DNA of 64,000 nt. Origin: an uncultured Clostridia bacterium. Lineage in GTDB: Bacteria > Bacillota > Clostridia > Lachnospirales > CAMZNU01. The stretch's first letter is position 1. Each line of letters begins with the position of its first letter. Of the stretch, positions 1-9,005 are shown piece by piece. Below the pieces are notes generated by a model. That model saw only the letters and a program-made list of their open reading frames with translations, did not search any database and was not told the origin of the DNA. Where the stretch lies: the NCBI GenBank assembly GCA_947313885.1, contig CAMZNU010000007.1:38299-102298 (forward strand). The letters are read 5' to 3'. The translations under genes were made by a program, and so were the position numbers.

Positions 1-506
1 TCAAGAATAGTAGCAGCAAAGTCATTATTAAGTTCTAAAAGATAATAGTACATCTCATTATTTTTAGTTAACTGTTTACGAAAAGAATAGAAACTTTCGT
101 TCATTTTGAAACGAACAATTTTATTTATAGGCACACTTTCTAAATTAATCGGTAAAGAAGTAATAGAAAAAGAATCACCAGAGTTAAAGAGCATAGATCC
201 AGAATCATCAAAAACGTACAAGTTATCATATCTAACGAAAATGGTATCTAAAAATGTAAGGGGTGAAGAGCCTTCATTTTTTATTTTAATAAAGGTGGTA
301 TCTAATAATTGCTCAAAGATGTAGTTTTCAGAAAATGCATAAGATTCGAACAGTGCATTTTTAGAATATGAAGTTAAATTAAGATTATTTTTTTTGTTAT
401 TTATGTAGTAAAAGGTTAATGATATTGCTAAAAATAAATTAATTAGAAGTAGTAAGTATATTAGAAACTTGCTAAGTTTTTTATTTATTTCTTTTTCTAT
501 GTTCAT
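1..506 (-). CDS. Membrane-anchored protein, N-terminal part only (cut by the window edge)
   Basis: An open frame runs leftward from an ATG at 506 to the window edge (168 codons plus two bases) without a stop. AGGAGAT lies 6-7 bases upstream of the ATG. The product begins with a short basic segment and one hydrophobic helix at about residues 14-33, followed by a polar, probably extracytoplasmic region containing FVRYDNLYVFDDSG and LFNSG. One N-terminal helix followed by a sensor-like outer domain is typical of membrane-bound signalling proteins (kinase, cyclase or chemoreceptor), but the diagnostic C-terminal part lies outside the window. It is divergent from obgE. I do not recognise the family. 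Confidence 0.7.
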   Translation of the reverse strand, partial: MNIEKEINKKLSKFLIYLLLLINLFLAISLTFYYINNKKNNLNLTSYSKNALFESYAFSENYIFEQLLDTTFIKIKNEGSSPLTFLDTIFVRYDNLYVFDDSGSMLFNSGDSFSITSLPINLESVPINKIVRFKMNESFYSFRKQLTKNNEMYYYLLELNNDFAATIL

Positions 507-645
507 GTGAAAATCTCCTATGTAAAGTATAAGTTAATCAATATTATCATATTAAGATAAAAGATACAATCATGTAGTAAAAAAAATTTGAATATATATA
601 TATATTTATTCAAAAATCTGATATAATGAGAAAAATTTAATTTAA

Positions 646-1941
<1,296 letters not shown>

Positions 1942-1963
1942 AACAAGTTTATAAGGAGAAAAA

Positions 1964-2257
1964 ATGTTAAATAGTAAAGAAAGAGCATATTTAAAAAAAT
2001 TAAGTAGTAAAGTAGAAGCGTCATTACAAGTTGGTAAAGGCGGAAGTAGTCCAGAAGTGAGTGAGGCATTAAATGAATTATTAGAAAAAAGAGAGCTTGT
2101 TAAAATAACACAATTAAATAATAGTAGTGAAAATATAAAAGATATGGCAAATGTATTATCAGAAAGAACGAGATCAGAAGTTGTACAAGTTATAGGTAAA
2201 AAAATAATTTTTTATAGAAAATCAAAAGAAAACAATAAAATTACATTACCGAAATAA
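1964..2257 (+). CDS. yhbY: RNA-binding protein of the YhbY/CRM family
   Basis: 97 residues with the single CRM (CRS1-YhbY) domain layout: an N-terminal LNSKERAYLKKLSSK segment, the GKGGSSPEV loop where the family normally carries a conserved GxxG-type RNA-binding loop, and a C-terminal strand ending in GKKIIFYRKS. The family associates with pre-50S ribosomal particles. It lies 22 bases behind obgE, another large-subunit assembly factor, an arrangement common in clostridia. The ribosome-binding site AAGGAG is 6 bases before the ATG. Confidence 0.93.
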   Translation: MLNSKERAYLKKLSSKVEASLQVGKGGSSPEVSEALNELLEKRELVKITQLNNSSENIKDMANVLSERTRSEVVQVIGKKIIFYRKSKENNKITLPK

Positions 2258-2294
2258 GTTAAGCTAAAAGGTTTAGGAAATAGTAGTATACGTG

Positions 2295-2323
2295 TTGAAA
2301 AGCATAGAAAAAAAGTATAAAAT
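2295..2323 (+). promoter_or_regulatory. Candidate sigma-A promoter for fba
   Basis: TTGAAA at 2295-2300 and TAAAAT at 2318-2323 are separated by 17 bases, about 50 bases before the fba start. The match is good, but in DNA this AT-rich -10-like words are common. Confidence 0.5.
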
Positions 2324-2372
2324 ATTATTAGAGTAATTTAATTTTGAAATATATAAAATAGGAGGAAATAAT

Positions 2373-3236
2373 ATGTTAGTTTCAGCAAAGGATATGTTAA
2401 CAAAAGCAAAAAAAGGTAAGTATGCAGTAGGTCAATTTAACATAAACAACTTAGAATGGACAAAAGCAATATTATTAACAGCAGAAGAAAATAAATCACC
2501 AGTAATTTTAGGAGTATCAGAAGGTGCGGCCAAGTATATGGGTGGATTTAAAACAGTTACAAACATGGTTAATGGTTTATTAGAAGATTTAAAAATAACT
2601 GTACCAGTTGCATTACATTTAGATCATGGTAGTTATGAAGGTAGTTACAAAGCGATAGAAGCAGGATTTTCTTCAATAATGTTTGATGGTTCACATTATC
2701 CAATCGATGAAAACATTGCAAAGACAAAAGAATTTTTAAAAATAGCCGAAGAAAAAGGTTTATCATTAGAAGCAGAAGTAGGATCTATTGGTGGAGAGGA
2801 AGATGGAGTAGTTGGAACAGGAGAATTAGCAGATCCATTAGAATGTAAAATGATAGCAGATTTAGGTGTTACAATATTAGCAGCAGGTATTGGTAATATT
2901 CATGGACAATATCCAAAAAATTGGACAGGATTGGATTTTGGAGTGTTAAGAAATATTATTAAAGAGACGGGCGAAACGCCATTAGTATTACATGGCGGGA
3001 CAGGAATTCCAGAAGATATGATTAAAGAGTCAATATCATTAGGTGTTGTTAAAATAAATGTTAATACAGAATGTCAATTATCATTTACAGCCGCTACAAG
3101 AAAATATTTTGAAGATAATAAAGATAAAGAAGCTAAAGGATTTGACCCAAGAAAAGTGTTAGCACCAGGTGTAGAAGCTATTAAAAATACAGTTAAAGAA
3201 AAAATGGATTTATTTGGCTCAACGAACAAAGCTTAA
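2373..3236 (+). CDS. fba: Fructose-1,6-bisphosphate aldolase, class II
   Basis: 287 residues, typical of the short class IIB aldolases of Firmicutes. It cleaves fructose 1,6-bisphosphate to dihydroxyacetone phosphate and glyceraldehyde 3-phosphate using zinc. Visible motifs are LHLDHG (catalytic Asp and zinc His), the acidic LEAEVGSIGGEEDG segment, GNIHGQY and LVLHGGTGIP (zinc His and phosphate loop), and the substrate-binding KINVNTE. The ribosome-binding site AGGAGG is 7 bases before the ATG. It is a monocistronic unit between its own candidate promoter and a strong terminator shared with spo0A. Confidence 0.97.
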   Translation: MLVSAKDMLTKAKKGKYAVGQFNINNLEWTKAILLTAEENKSPVILGVSEGAAKYMGGFKTVTNMVNGLLEDLKITVPVALHLDHGSYEGSYKAIEAGFSSIMFDGSHYPIDENIAKTKEFLKIAEEKGLSLEAEVGSIGGEEDGVVGTGELADPLECKMIADLGVTILAAGIGNIHGQYPKNWTGLDFGVLRNIIKETGETPLVLHGGTGIPEDMIKESISLGVVKINVNTECQLSFTAATRKYFEDNKDKEAKGFDPRKVLAPGVEAIKNTVKEKMDLFGSTNKA

Positions 3237-3251
3237 TTTGAACTACAAAGC

Positions 3252-3286
3252 AAAAAAGATTGTATTCATTGAATACAATCTTTTTT
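3252..3286. terminator. Bidirectional intrinsic terminator between fba and spo0A
   Basis: A perfect 16-bp stem (3252-3267 with 3271-3286) has a 3-base loop, A6 on the left and T6 on the right. It can serve both converging genes. Confidence 0.9.
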
Positions 3287-3314
3287 ATTTGGAATTTTTT
3301 TTATTTGGAAAAAG

Positions 3315-4097
3315 TTACATTGCCTGTTTCATCTCAAGACGTAATTTGTCAGCGATAATAGCGATGAATTCGCTATTAGTAGGTTTACCTTTTGTACTAC
3401 TAATTATATAACCAAAAACATTATCCTTAGCCTCTAAAGTGCCACGAGACCAAGCAACTTCTATTGCATGACGTATAGCACGTTCTACGCGACTAGGTGT
3501 AGTGTTGCATTTAGTTGCGATTGTAGGGTATAGTTCTTTAGTTATGTAATTTAAAACATCCATGTCCTCAACAGCAATCATAATAGATTCACGCATATAA
3601 TGATATCCTCTAATATGTGCAGGTACACCTATTTCATGGAGAATATTAGTAACTTTAGCTTCTAAATTAAAAGAATTAGTACGATTATTGTAATTAGTAG
3701 AATTAATAGTATCGTTACTAACTACTTGTCTAATACGATTAACTAAAGCGTTCATATCAAAAGGTTTGGCCATATAATAATCTACACCTAAGTTAACAGC
3801 TTGTTGAGTAACTTTCTCTTGGGTCATAGCAGATACCATGATGCAAAATGTATCATTTGTGAGGTCTTTATTAGCTTTAATTTTTTCTAATAAACCAAGA
3901 CCATCTAATTCTGGCATAATTCCATCCATAAGAACTAGATCAGGTTTAGAACTACAAATCTTTTTGTAAGCATCGAGACCATTATGAGCTGTAGAAATCA
4001 CCTCTAAGCCATCTTGCATATTAAGAAAAGATTTTAAAACATCACAAAATTCTACGTTATCATCGGCTAAAACTATTTTTATTGTATCATTATCCAT
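3315..4097 (-). CDS. spo0A: Sporulation master regulator Spo0A
   Basis: 260 residues from the ATG at 4097, which has GGGGGAC 6 bases upstream. A longer reading from a TTG at 4112 would place that Shine-Dalgarno inside the gene and is less likely. The N-terminal receiver domain shows LADDN (acidic pocket), LVLMDGIMP (phospho-acceptor Asp) and MAKPFD (conserved Lys). The C-terminal Spo0A domain shows [18 protein letters not shown] and the recognition helix [21 protein letters not shown]. The phosphorylated protein turns on early sporulation genes. Its usual clostridial neighbour spoIVB is absent here; the flanks are fba and an AT-rich gap. Confidence 0.98.
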   Translation of the reverse strand: MDNDTIKIVLADDNVEFCDVLKSFLNMQDGLEVISTAHNGLDAYKKICSSKPDLVLMDGIMPELDGLGLLEKIKANKDLTNDTFCIMVSAMTQEKVTQQAVNLGVDYYMAKPFDMNALVNRIRQVVSNDTINSTNYNNRTNSFNLEAKVTNILHEIGVPAHIRGYHYMRESIMIAVEDMDVLNYITKELYPTIATKCNTTPSRVERAIRHAIEVAWSRGTLEAKDNVFGYIISSTKGKPTNSEFIAIIADKLRLEMKQAM

Positions 4098-4385
4098 CGA
4101 ATTGTCCCCCAATTATTTAATAAGTGTTATTTACTAACTAAACATAGTATAATACCAAAAAATGGTAATTGCAAGGAAAAAAGGTAAAAAAATACAATTT
4201 GGAACGGGAAATATAATGATAAAATGGGGAAATGTATAATATAAGGAAGATGTAGAAGATAAAATAAATTAGGGTAATATTTTGGGAAATTTGAAAAAAT
4301 AAGAAAAATAAATTTAATGTGAAATTTTTATTAGTAACATATTAAAGAGTAATAAAAATTTAAATATAAATATGATAAAAAAAAA
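4098..4385. other. Gene-free AT-rich stretch upstream of spo0A
   Basis: No open frame with a ribosome-binding site was seen on either strand. The part near 4097 must hold the spo0A promoter, but I could not place -35/-10 boxes or Spo0A boxes with confidence. The far end grades into the tandem-repeat array. Confidence 0.6.
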
Positions 4386-4658
4386 TAAATAAAAAAAATA
4401 AATAAAAAAGATAAATAAAAAAGATAAATAAAAAAGATAAATAAAAAAAATAAATAAAAAAGATAAATAAAAAAGAGTAAATAAAAAAGAGTAAATAAAA
4501 AAGAGTAAATAAAAAAGATAAATAAAAAAGAGTAAATAAAAAAGAGTAAATAAAAAAGAGTAAATAAAAAAGAGTAAATAAAAAAGAGTAAATAAAAAAG
4601 AGTAAATAAAAAAGAGTAAATAAAAAAGAGTAAATAAAAAAGAGTAAATAAAAAAGAG
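4386..4658. repeat. Tandem array of 20 units of 13-14 bp
   Basis: Twenty head-to-tail units begin at 4386 and end at 4658. The distal units are mostly 13 bp (TAAATAAAAAAGA, two of them ending AA). The proximal ones are 14 bp (TAAATAAAAAAGAG), with one 13-bp unit at 4506. The last unit, 4645-4658, is also the outer part of the left arm of the 25-bp palindrome that ends tcyP, so the array looks like repeated copying of half a terminator stem. There are no spacers, so it is not a CRISPR array. Confidence 0.95.
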
Positions 4659-4694
4659 TAAAAAGAAAATTTTCTTTTTACTCTTTTTTATTTA
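4645..4694 (-). terminator. 25-bp palindromic terminator of tcyP, overlapping its stop codon
   Basis: The sequence is a perfect inverted repeat centred between 4669 and 4670, with AAAA/TTTT at the centre. Its arms reach 4645 and 4694. The tcyP stop codon (4692-4694, read on the minus strand) lies inside the arm. On the tcyP transcript the stem is followed by U-rich copies of the repeat array. Confidence 0.85.
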
Positions 4695-6071
4695 TACTAC
4701 TTTAACTTTTTTTGCATTGTAAACATCTTTATCTAAGTCACCAACTACTTTAGCAGTTACGACGCCAGCAACCATGGCACCAGAAACATTAAGCGCTGTT
4801 CTACCTTGATCTAAAATAGGTTCAATAGCTATTAATAATCCGACAAGTTCTATAGGAAGTCCCATAATTGGTAAAACTATTAAAGCGGCAATAGTAGCAC
4901 CGCCACCAATACCAGCACCGCCAAGAGAGGCTACCATAATAACTATTATTAATTTAACAAAAAATATAGGTGCTAATATTTCAATACCTAAAGCTGTTGC
5001 GATCATAACAGCGAGCATAGCGGGGTATACTCCACCGCAACCATTTTGACCAACAGTAGCCCCGACACTAGCTGACATACTAGCAATAGAATTAGGTACA
5101 CCTAATTTTTTAACTTGACAATCTATGTTAAGGGGGATAGCACCTGCAGACGTTCTAGAAGTAAAAGCGAAAACTAGAACAGTCCAAGATTTTTTCAAAA
5201 ATATAATAGGTGATACACCACATAGCATAATTAAAAGTAAATGAACTAAAAACATAAGTATTAACGCAACATATGTAGCTACAACGAAATTTCCAAGTCT
5301 AGAAATTTCAGTCCAGTTAGAAGATGCAGCAACTTTAGTCATCAAAGATAAAACCCCAAAAGGTGTAAGAGCTAAAACCATTTGAACGAGTTTTAAAACT
5401 ACGTCTTGAGATGCGTTAACAAGGTTTTGAATAAGTTCGAAGCTTTGTTTATTATTGCTTTTAATTTTTCTAGTAGCCATGCCTATTAATGCAGAAAATA
5501 TAACGACACCGATAGTAGCATTATTACCGCTACCAGTCATTGCTTTAAAAGGATTTGTAGGTATAATACTTACAAGTTGACTAATTAAATCAGACGTACC
5601 GCCAATAGAAGATGCACGTTGTTCTAGAGCTTCAGCTCTTGCGATTTCATTAGCACTAGATACTAGTCCTTCGGCTGTTAAGTTAAAAGCCAAAGATGTG
5701 AAAGTAGCTATTATGGCGGCAATACCGCAAGTAACTAATAAAAAAGTTACGATAATACTACTAATTTTTGCGATAGAAGTATTTTTTGATTCTTCCGCAT
5801 TTATTACGGCACTAGTAATAGAAACCATAATAAGAGGAATTACAATCATTCTTAGCAAAGAAACATAACCAGTTCCTACTATATTAGTCCATAATAGTGT
5901 ACTAGAAATTACATTAGAACCTTGACCATAAGCAAGTTGTAAAGATACACCAAAAACGATACCCAAACCTAGACCTGTAAAAACTCTAGAGGTAAAAGAT
6001 TTAAATGATTTTTGCATCCAAAACAAAATGTATAACAAAGTTGCCATAATTAATAAATTTAAAATTTGCAT
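4692..6071 (-). CDS. tcyP: Sodium/proton-coupled L-cystine symporter TcyP
   Basis: 459 residues of the dicarboxylate/amino acid:cation symporter family. The layout matches TcyP of Bacillus: an N-terminal membrane helix and then RVFTGLGLGIVFG, YVSLLRMIVIPLIMVSI, IIPTNPFKAMTG, the serine-rich hairpin FAFTSRTSAGAIPLNI, the helix with VGQNGCGGVYPAML, GGAGIGGGATIAALIVLP, and the substrate-site segment DQGRTALNVSG. The TSRTSAGA hairpin and the NGC(G/A)G motif favour cystine over glutamate carriers. It is predicted to import cystine as a sulfur source, and an anaerobe with many Fe-S proteins would need such a supply. It is a single gene, with AGGAGAT before the ATG. Confidence 0.9.
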   Translation of the reverse strand: MQILNLLIMATLLYILFWMQKSFKSFTSRVFTGLGLGIVFGVSLQLAYGQGSNVISSTLLWTNIVGTGYVSLLRMIVIPLIMVSITSAVINAEESKNTSIAKISSIIVTFLLVTCGIAAIIATFTSLAFNLTAEGLVSSANEIARAEALEQRASSIGGTSDLISQLVSIIPTNPFKAMTGSGNNATIGVVIFSALIGMATRKIKSNNKQSFELIQNLVNASQDVVLKLVQMVLALTPFGVLSLMTKVAASSNWTEISRLGNFVVATYVALILMFLVHLLLIMLCGVSPIIFLKKSWTVLVFAFTSRTSAGAIPLNIDCQVKKLGVPNSIASMSASVGATVGQNGCGGVYPAMLAVMIATALGIEILAPIFFVKLIIVIMVASLGGAGIGGGATIAALIVLPIMGLPIELVGLLIAIEPILDQGRTALNVSGAMVAGVVTAKVVGDLDKDVYNAKKVKVV

Positions 6072-6170
6072 AAAATCTCCTTTATATTTTTTTAATAAGA
6101 TGATATTTTATTTAAAATACAATGTAAATATCCCTATTCCGTAAACCTAAACTAGGTTTTAGAGTTTCTA

Positions 6171-6539
6171 TCATGTACCACAACCATCTAAGTTTGCAAA
6201 CCATGCGTTTGTACCATACTTAACGTTAAAAGAATTTTCAACACCAATAGAACGTAAAAGCCTAACAGCTTTTAAACCTTTAGAGCCTGATTTACAAAAA
6301 ACTAAAAACAAGTCATCTTTTTTAAATAAATTTTTCTCTAAAGATTCGTTGAATTTTTTTTCGAATTCTGAAAATTCTAGATGAAAATTTTCTTCGAAAA
6401 TAGGTTCTACATTTTTTATTTGTTTTCCAGAACGAACATCTAAAATAACAGCGTCATCACCAATTAGTTCTAATGCCTTATCTTTATCAACTTCTAAATG
6501 CTTGTACCAACCAAATATATCACTAATAATGCCAGCCAT
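6171..6539 (-). CDS. Rhodanese-domain protein
   Basis: 122 residues with a single rhodanese fold: VILDVRSGKQ (CH2-A motif) and the active-site loop FCKSGSKG, whose Cys would carry the persulfide. The C-terminal end is GTNAWFANLDG, where other single-domain rhodaneses have GG..AW. Such proteins shuttle sulfane sulfur. Its position 100 bases upstream of tcyP, on the same strand, suggests a sulfur-metabolism pair, although promoter and terminator boundaries between them are unclear. The ribosome-binding site GGAGGTGAT is 3-4 bases before the ATG. Confidence 0.88.
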   Translation of the reverse strand: MAGIISDIFGWYKHLEVDKDKALELIGDDAVILDVRSGKQIKNVEPIFEENFHLEFSEFEKKFNESLEKNLFKKDDLFLVFCKSGSKGLKAVRLLRSIGVENSFNVKYGTNAWFANLDGCGT

Positions 6540-6663
6540 AATATCACCTCCAACTTAATAAAATTATACTGTATTATATTATTTATAAGGTATGAAGTAA
6601 AGGTAAATATAAAAAAATAACTAAAAATAGGGGTAAAATTCAAAAAATGTATATATTAAAATT

Positions 6664-6691
6664 TTGAAAAAATATAAAAATATGATATAAT
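6664..6691 (+). promoter_or_regulatory. Candidate sigma-A promoter for rimM-trmD
   Basis: TTGAAA (6664-6669) and TATAAT (6686-6691) have a 16-base spacer. They lie 57 bases upstream of rimM in the divergent gap with the rhodanese gene. Confidence 0.6.
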
Positions 6692-6748
6692 TCATTAAAT
6701 ATAAAGTAGATAAAGTAGAGATTAATGTTAGTACAATAGGAGAAAAAA

Positions 6749-7249
6749 ATGAGTGAGTATTTTGAAATAGGAAAAATAGTAAATACACAAGGAGTCCGCG
6801 GTGACGTACGAGTAGTACCGATGACAGATGATATAAAAAGATTCGAAAAATTAAAAGAGGTAGAAGTTGTTAGTAGGAAAAAAACAGAAATTTTAACGAT
6901 AGAAAAAGTTTGGTACAATAAAAAATTTGTAATAATAAAATTTGAAGAAATACCAGACATGACAGAAGGTGAAAAATATAAAAATAGTATAATTAGAGTA
7001 CCAAGAAGTGAAGGAATCAAATTAAATACAGATGAATATTATATGCGTGATATATATGGACTAGAAGTATTTGAAGAAAGTGAAAAAATAGGAGTTATAA
7101 AAGATATAATATTTACAGGTGCAAATGACGTATATGTAATAGAAAGAACAGATGGAAGCGAATTGTTAATACCAGCTATAAAAGATTGTATATTAGATGT
7201 GGATATTGAAAATAAAAAAATGGAAATACACATTATAAAGGGGTTATAA
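6749..7249 (+). CDS. rimM: 16S rRNA processing protein RimM
   Basis: 166 residues. It begins with the family opening EYFEIGKIVNTQGVRGDVRV, has a central RimM beta-barrel, and its PRC-barrel half begins at YYMRDIYGLEVF and ends LIPAIKDCILDVDIENKKM. RimM helps mature the 30S head around S19. It is followed by trmD after a single base, the conserved rimM-trmD pair. The usual upstream partners rpsP, ylqC and ffh are not adjacent, so the operon is split compared with most Firmicutes. Confidence 0.96.
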   Translation: MSEYFEIGKIVNTQGVRGDVRVVPMTDDIKRFEKLKEVEVVSRKKTEILTIEKVWYNKKFVIIKFEEIPDMTEGEKYKNSIIRVPRSEGIKLNTDEYYMRDIYGLEVFEESEKIGVIKDIIFTGANDVYVIERTDGSELLIPAIKDCILDVDIENKKMEIHIIKGL

Positions 7250-7250
7250 C

Positions 7251-7934
7251 ATGAAGTTTACGGTATTAACATTGTTTCCAGAAATGATAGAACAATCAGT
7301 AACTCATAGTATAATGAAAAGAGCTATAGAGAATAAAATTATAGAAGTAGAGGCATTAAATATAAGAGAGTTTACGATTAATAAACATAAAAAAGTAGAT
7401 GATTATCCATATGGCGGTGGTTGTGGAATGGTAATGCAAGTAGAGCCGATTTATAATTGTTATAAAAGTGTGGAAAAAAAGTTGTCGAAAAATAAAAAGG
7501 TTATTTATATGTCGCCAAAAGGTAAACCATTAACACAAAAAATAGTAGAGGAATTAGGGTATGTAGATGATATAGTAATATTATGTGGACATTATGAAGG
7601 GGTGGATCAGCGAATAATAGATGAAATTATTACAGATGAAATATCAATAGGTGATTATGTGCTAACAGGTGGTGAACTACCAGCATTAGTTTTAATGGAT
7701 AGTGTAGCAAGATTAATAGATGGTGTAATAAGTAAAGAAGAATCTCATCAAAAAGAAAGTTTTTCAAATGGGTTGTTAGAGTACCCCCAATATAGTAGAC
7801 CAAAAGAAATACTAGGAAGAGAAGTACCTGCTGTTTTATTATCGGGCAACCATAAAAAAATAGAAGTATGGCGTCATGAACAATCTTTAAAAATAACAAA
7901 AAAAAATAGACCTGATTTAATTAAAAAAAAATAG
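7251..7934 (+). CDS. trmD: tRNA (guanine-37-N1)-methyltransferase TrmD
   Basis: 227 residues of the SPOUT class. Motifs seen are LFPEMI, DDYPYGGGCGMVMQ, YMSPKGKPLTQ, LCGHYEGVDQRI and the knot segment EISIGDYVLTGGELPALV, followed by the C-terminal SGNHKKIEVWR. It methylates G37 of tRNAs reading CNN codons, preventing +1 frameshifts. It lies one base behind rimM, and a hairpin terminator shared with recR follows immediately. Confidence 0.97.
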   Translation: MKFTVLTLFPEMIEQSVTHSIMKRAIENKIIEVEALNIREFTINKHKKVDDYPYGGGCGMVMQVEPIYNCYKSVEKKLSKNKKVIYMSPKGKPLTQKIVEELGYVDDIVILCGHYEGVDQRIIDEIITDEISIGDYVLTGGELPALVLMDSVARLIDGVISKEESHQKESFSNGLLEYPQYSRPKEILGREVPAVLLSGNHKKIEVWRHEQSLKITKKNRPDLIKKK

Positions 7935-7956
7935 ACTAATTAGTCTGTTTTTTTTT
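7924..7956. terminator. Bidirectional terminator between trmD and recR
   Basis: The stem pairs AATAGACT with AGTCTGTT (one G-U pair) around an AATT loop, flanked by A and T tracts. It overlaps the trmD stop codon and ends one base past the recR stop. Confidence 0.85.
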
Positions 7957-8560
7957 AATTAACTTTTAATCGTCCTTCTAAAGCTCTAGCTAATGTTATT
8001 TCGTCAATATATTCAAGATCGCTACCTACGGGAACACCGTGTGCTATTCTAGAAATTTTAATATCAAAATGTTTTAAAAGTTTGACTATATACATAGCAG
8101 TAGCTTCACCTTCTACATTAGGGTTAGTAGCTAAAATAATTTCTTCAATATTATCATTAGTACCAACACGAGTTACAAGTTCTTTAATTTTAATTTCATC
8201 AGGACCGATTCCGTGCATAGGAGATATACTACCGTGTAGTACGTGGTATAAGCCTTTAAATTCTCTAGTACGTTCATAAGCGGCCATATCTCTTGAGTCT
8301 TCAACGATCATAATAATATTTTTATTACGTTTAGAACTTTTACAAATATGACAAATATCGTTATCTGAAATATTATGGCAAATAGAACAATGTTTAATAT
8401 TTTTTTTAGCATTAATAATAGCAGAGGATAAAGATAAAACTTTTTCTTCTGGCAAACTAATAATATGGAATGCAAGGCGTTGTGCGGACTTGTTGCCTAT
8501 GCTAGGTAGCTTAGCAAGTTCTTCAATTAATATTGTTAAAGAGTTACCGTAAAAATTCAT
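7955..8560 (-). CDS. recR: Recombination mediator RecR
   Basis: 201 residues from the ATG at 8560, which has AGGTGAT in front. A longer upstream reading lacks a ribosome-binding site and adds residues not found in RecR. Order of motifs: helix-hairpin-helix [18 protein letters not shown], four-Cys zinc finger CSIC...CHIC, then the Toprim domain with [33 protein letters not shown] and the Walker-B-like end [20 protein letters not shown]. RecR works with RecF/RecO to load RecA on gapped DNA. It forms the usual dnaX-ybaB-recR unit, with 10 bases from ybaB. Confidence 0.97.
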   Translation of the reverse strand: MNFYGNSLTILIEELAKLPSIGNKSAQRLAFHIISLPEEKVLSLSSAIINAKKNIKHCSICHNISDNDICHICKSSKRNKNIIMIVEDSRDMAAYERTREFKGLYHVLHGSISPMHGIGPDEIKIKELVTRVGTNDNIEEIILATNPNVEGEATAMYIVKLLKHFDIKISRIAHGVPVGSDLEYIDEITLARALEGRLKVN

Positions 8561-8570
8561 AAAATCACCT

Positions 8571-8912
8571 CTAAAACATTCCAGGCATTCCCATACCACC
8601 AGTAAGTTTACCCATTTCATTGTTAGATAATTCTTCTACTTGTCTAATTGCTTCATTAACAGCAGACATAACTAAATCTTCAAGCATTTCAACATCATCA
8701 GGATCAACAACATCTTTGTTAATAGTTAATTGTTTAATAACTTTTTTACCGTTAATAAGAACTTTAACAGCACCGCCACCAGATGTAATTTCTAGTTCTT
8801 TAGTTTCTAATTCACTTTGAGCTTTTTCCATTTGTTGTTGCATTTTTTGGGCTTGCTTCATTAAATTGTTTATATTCATACCGCCCGGCATACCGCCTCT
8901 ACCTCTAGCCAT
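8571..8912 (-). CDS. Nucleoid-associated protein, YbaB/EbfC family
   Basis: 113 residues from the ATG at 8912, preceded by GGAGG at 8 bases. An in-frame codon five residues further upstream would swallow that site. The protein opens with a Gly/Met-rich segment ([12 protein letters not shown]), continues with [17 protein letters not shown], and contains [15 protein letters not shown], the central beta region of the family. It binds DNA as a dimer and is conserved between dnaX and recR. The Gly/Met-rich ends, with GMGMPGMF at the C-terminus, are typical of clostridial members. Confidence 0.95.
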   Translation of the reverse strand: MARGRGGMPGGMNINNLMKQAQKMQQQMEKAQSELETKELEITSGGGAVKVLINGKKVIKQLTINKDVVDPDDVEMLEDLVMSAVNEAIRQVEELSNNEMGKLTGGMGMPGMF

Positions 8913-9005
8913 AATAAAATCCTCCATATCTAATCTAATATAATTTAATATAAAATAATTGTATATTATTTTTTTTATTTTTACAATACGAAATTAACGA
9001 CAGTA

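Noticed and set aside
588..593. TTGAAT as a -35 for the obgE promoter
   Set aside because: It is 28 bases from the -10-like TATAAT at 622, too far for a sigma-A promoter; the TA-rich run between them gives no better box.
4386..4658. Regular repeats that might be taken for a CRISPR array
   Set aside because: The units are 13-14 bp, directly abutting, with no spacers of unique sequence and no cas genes nearby.
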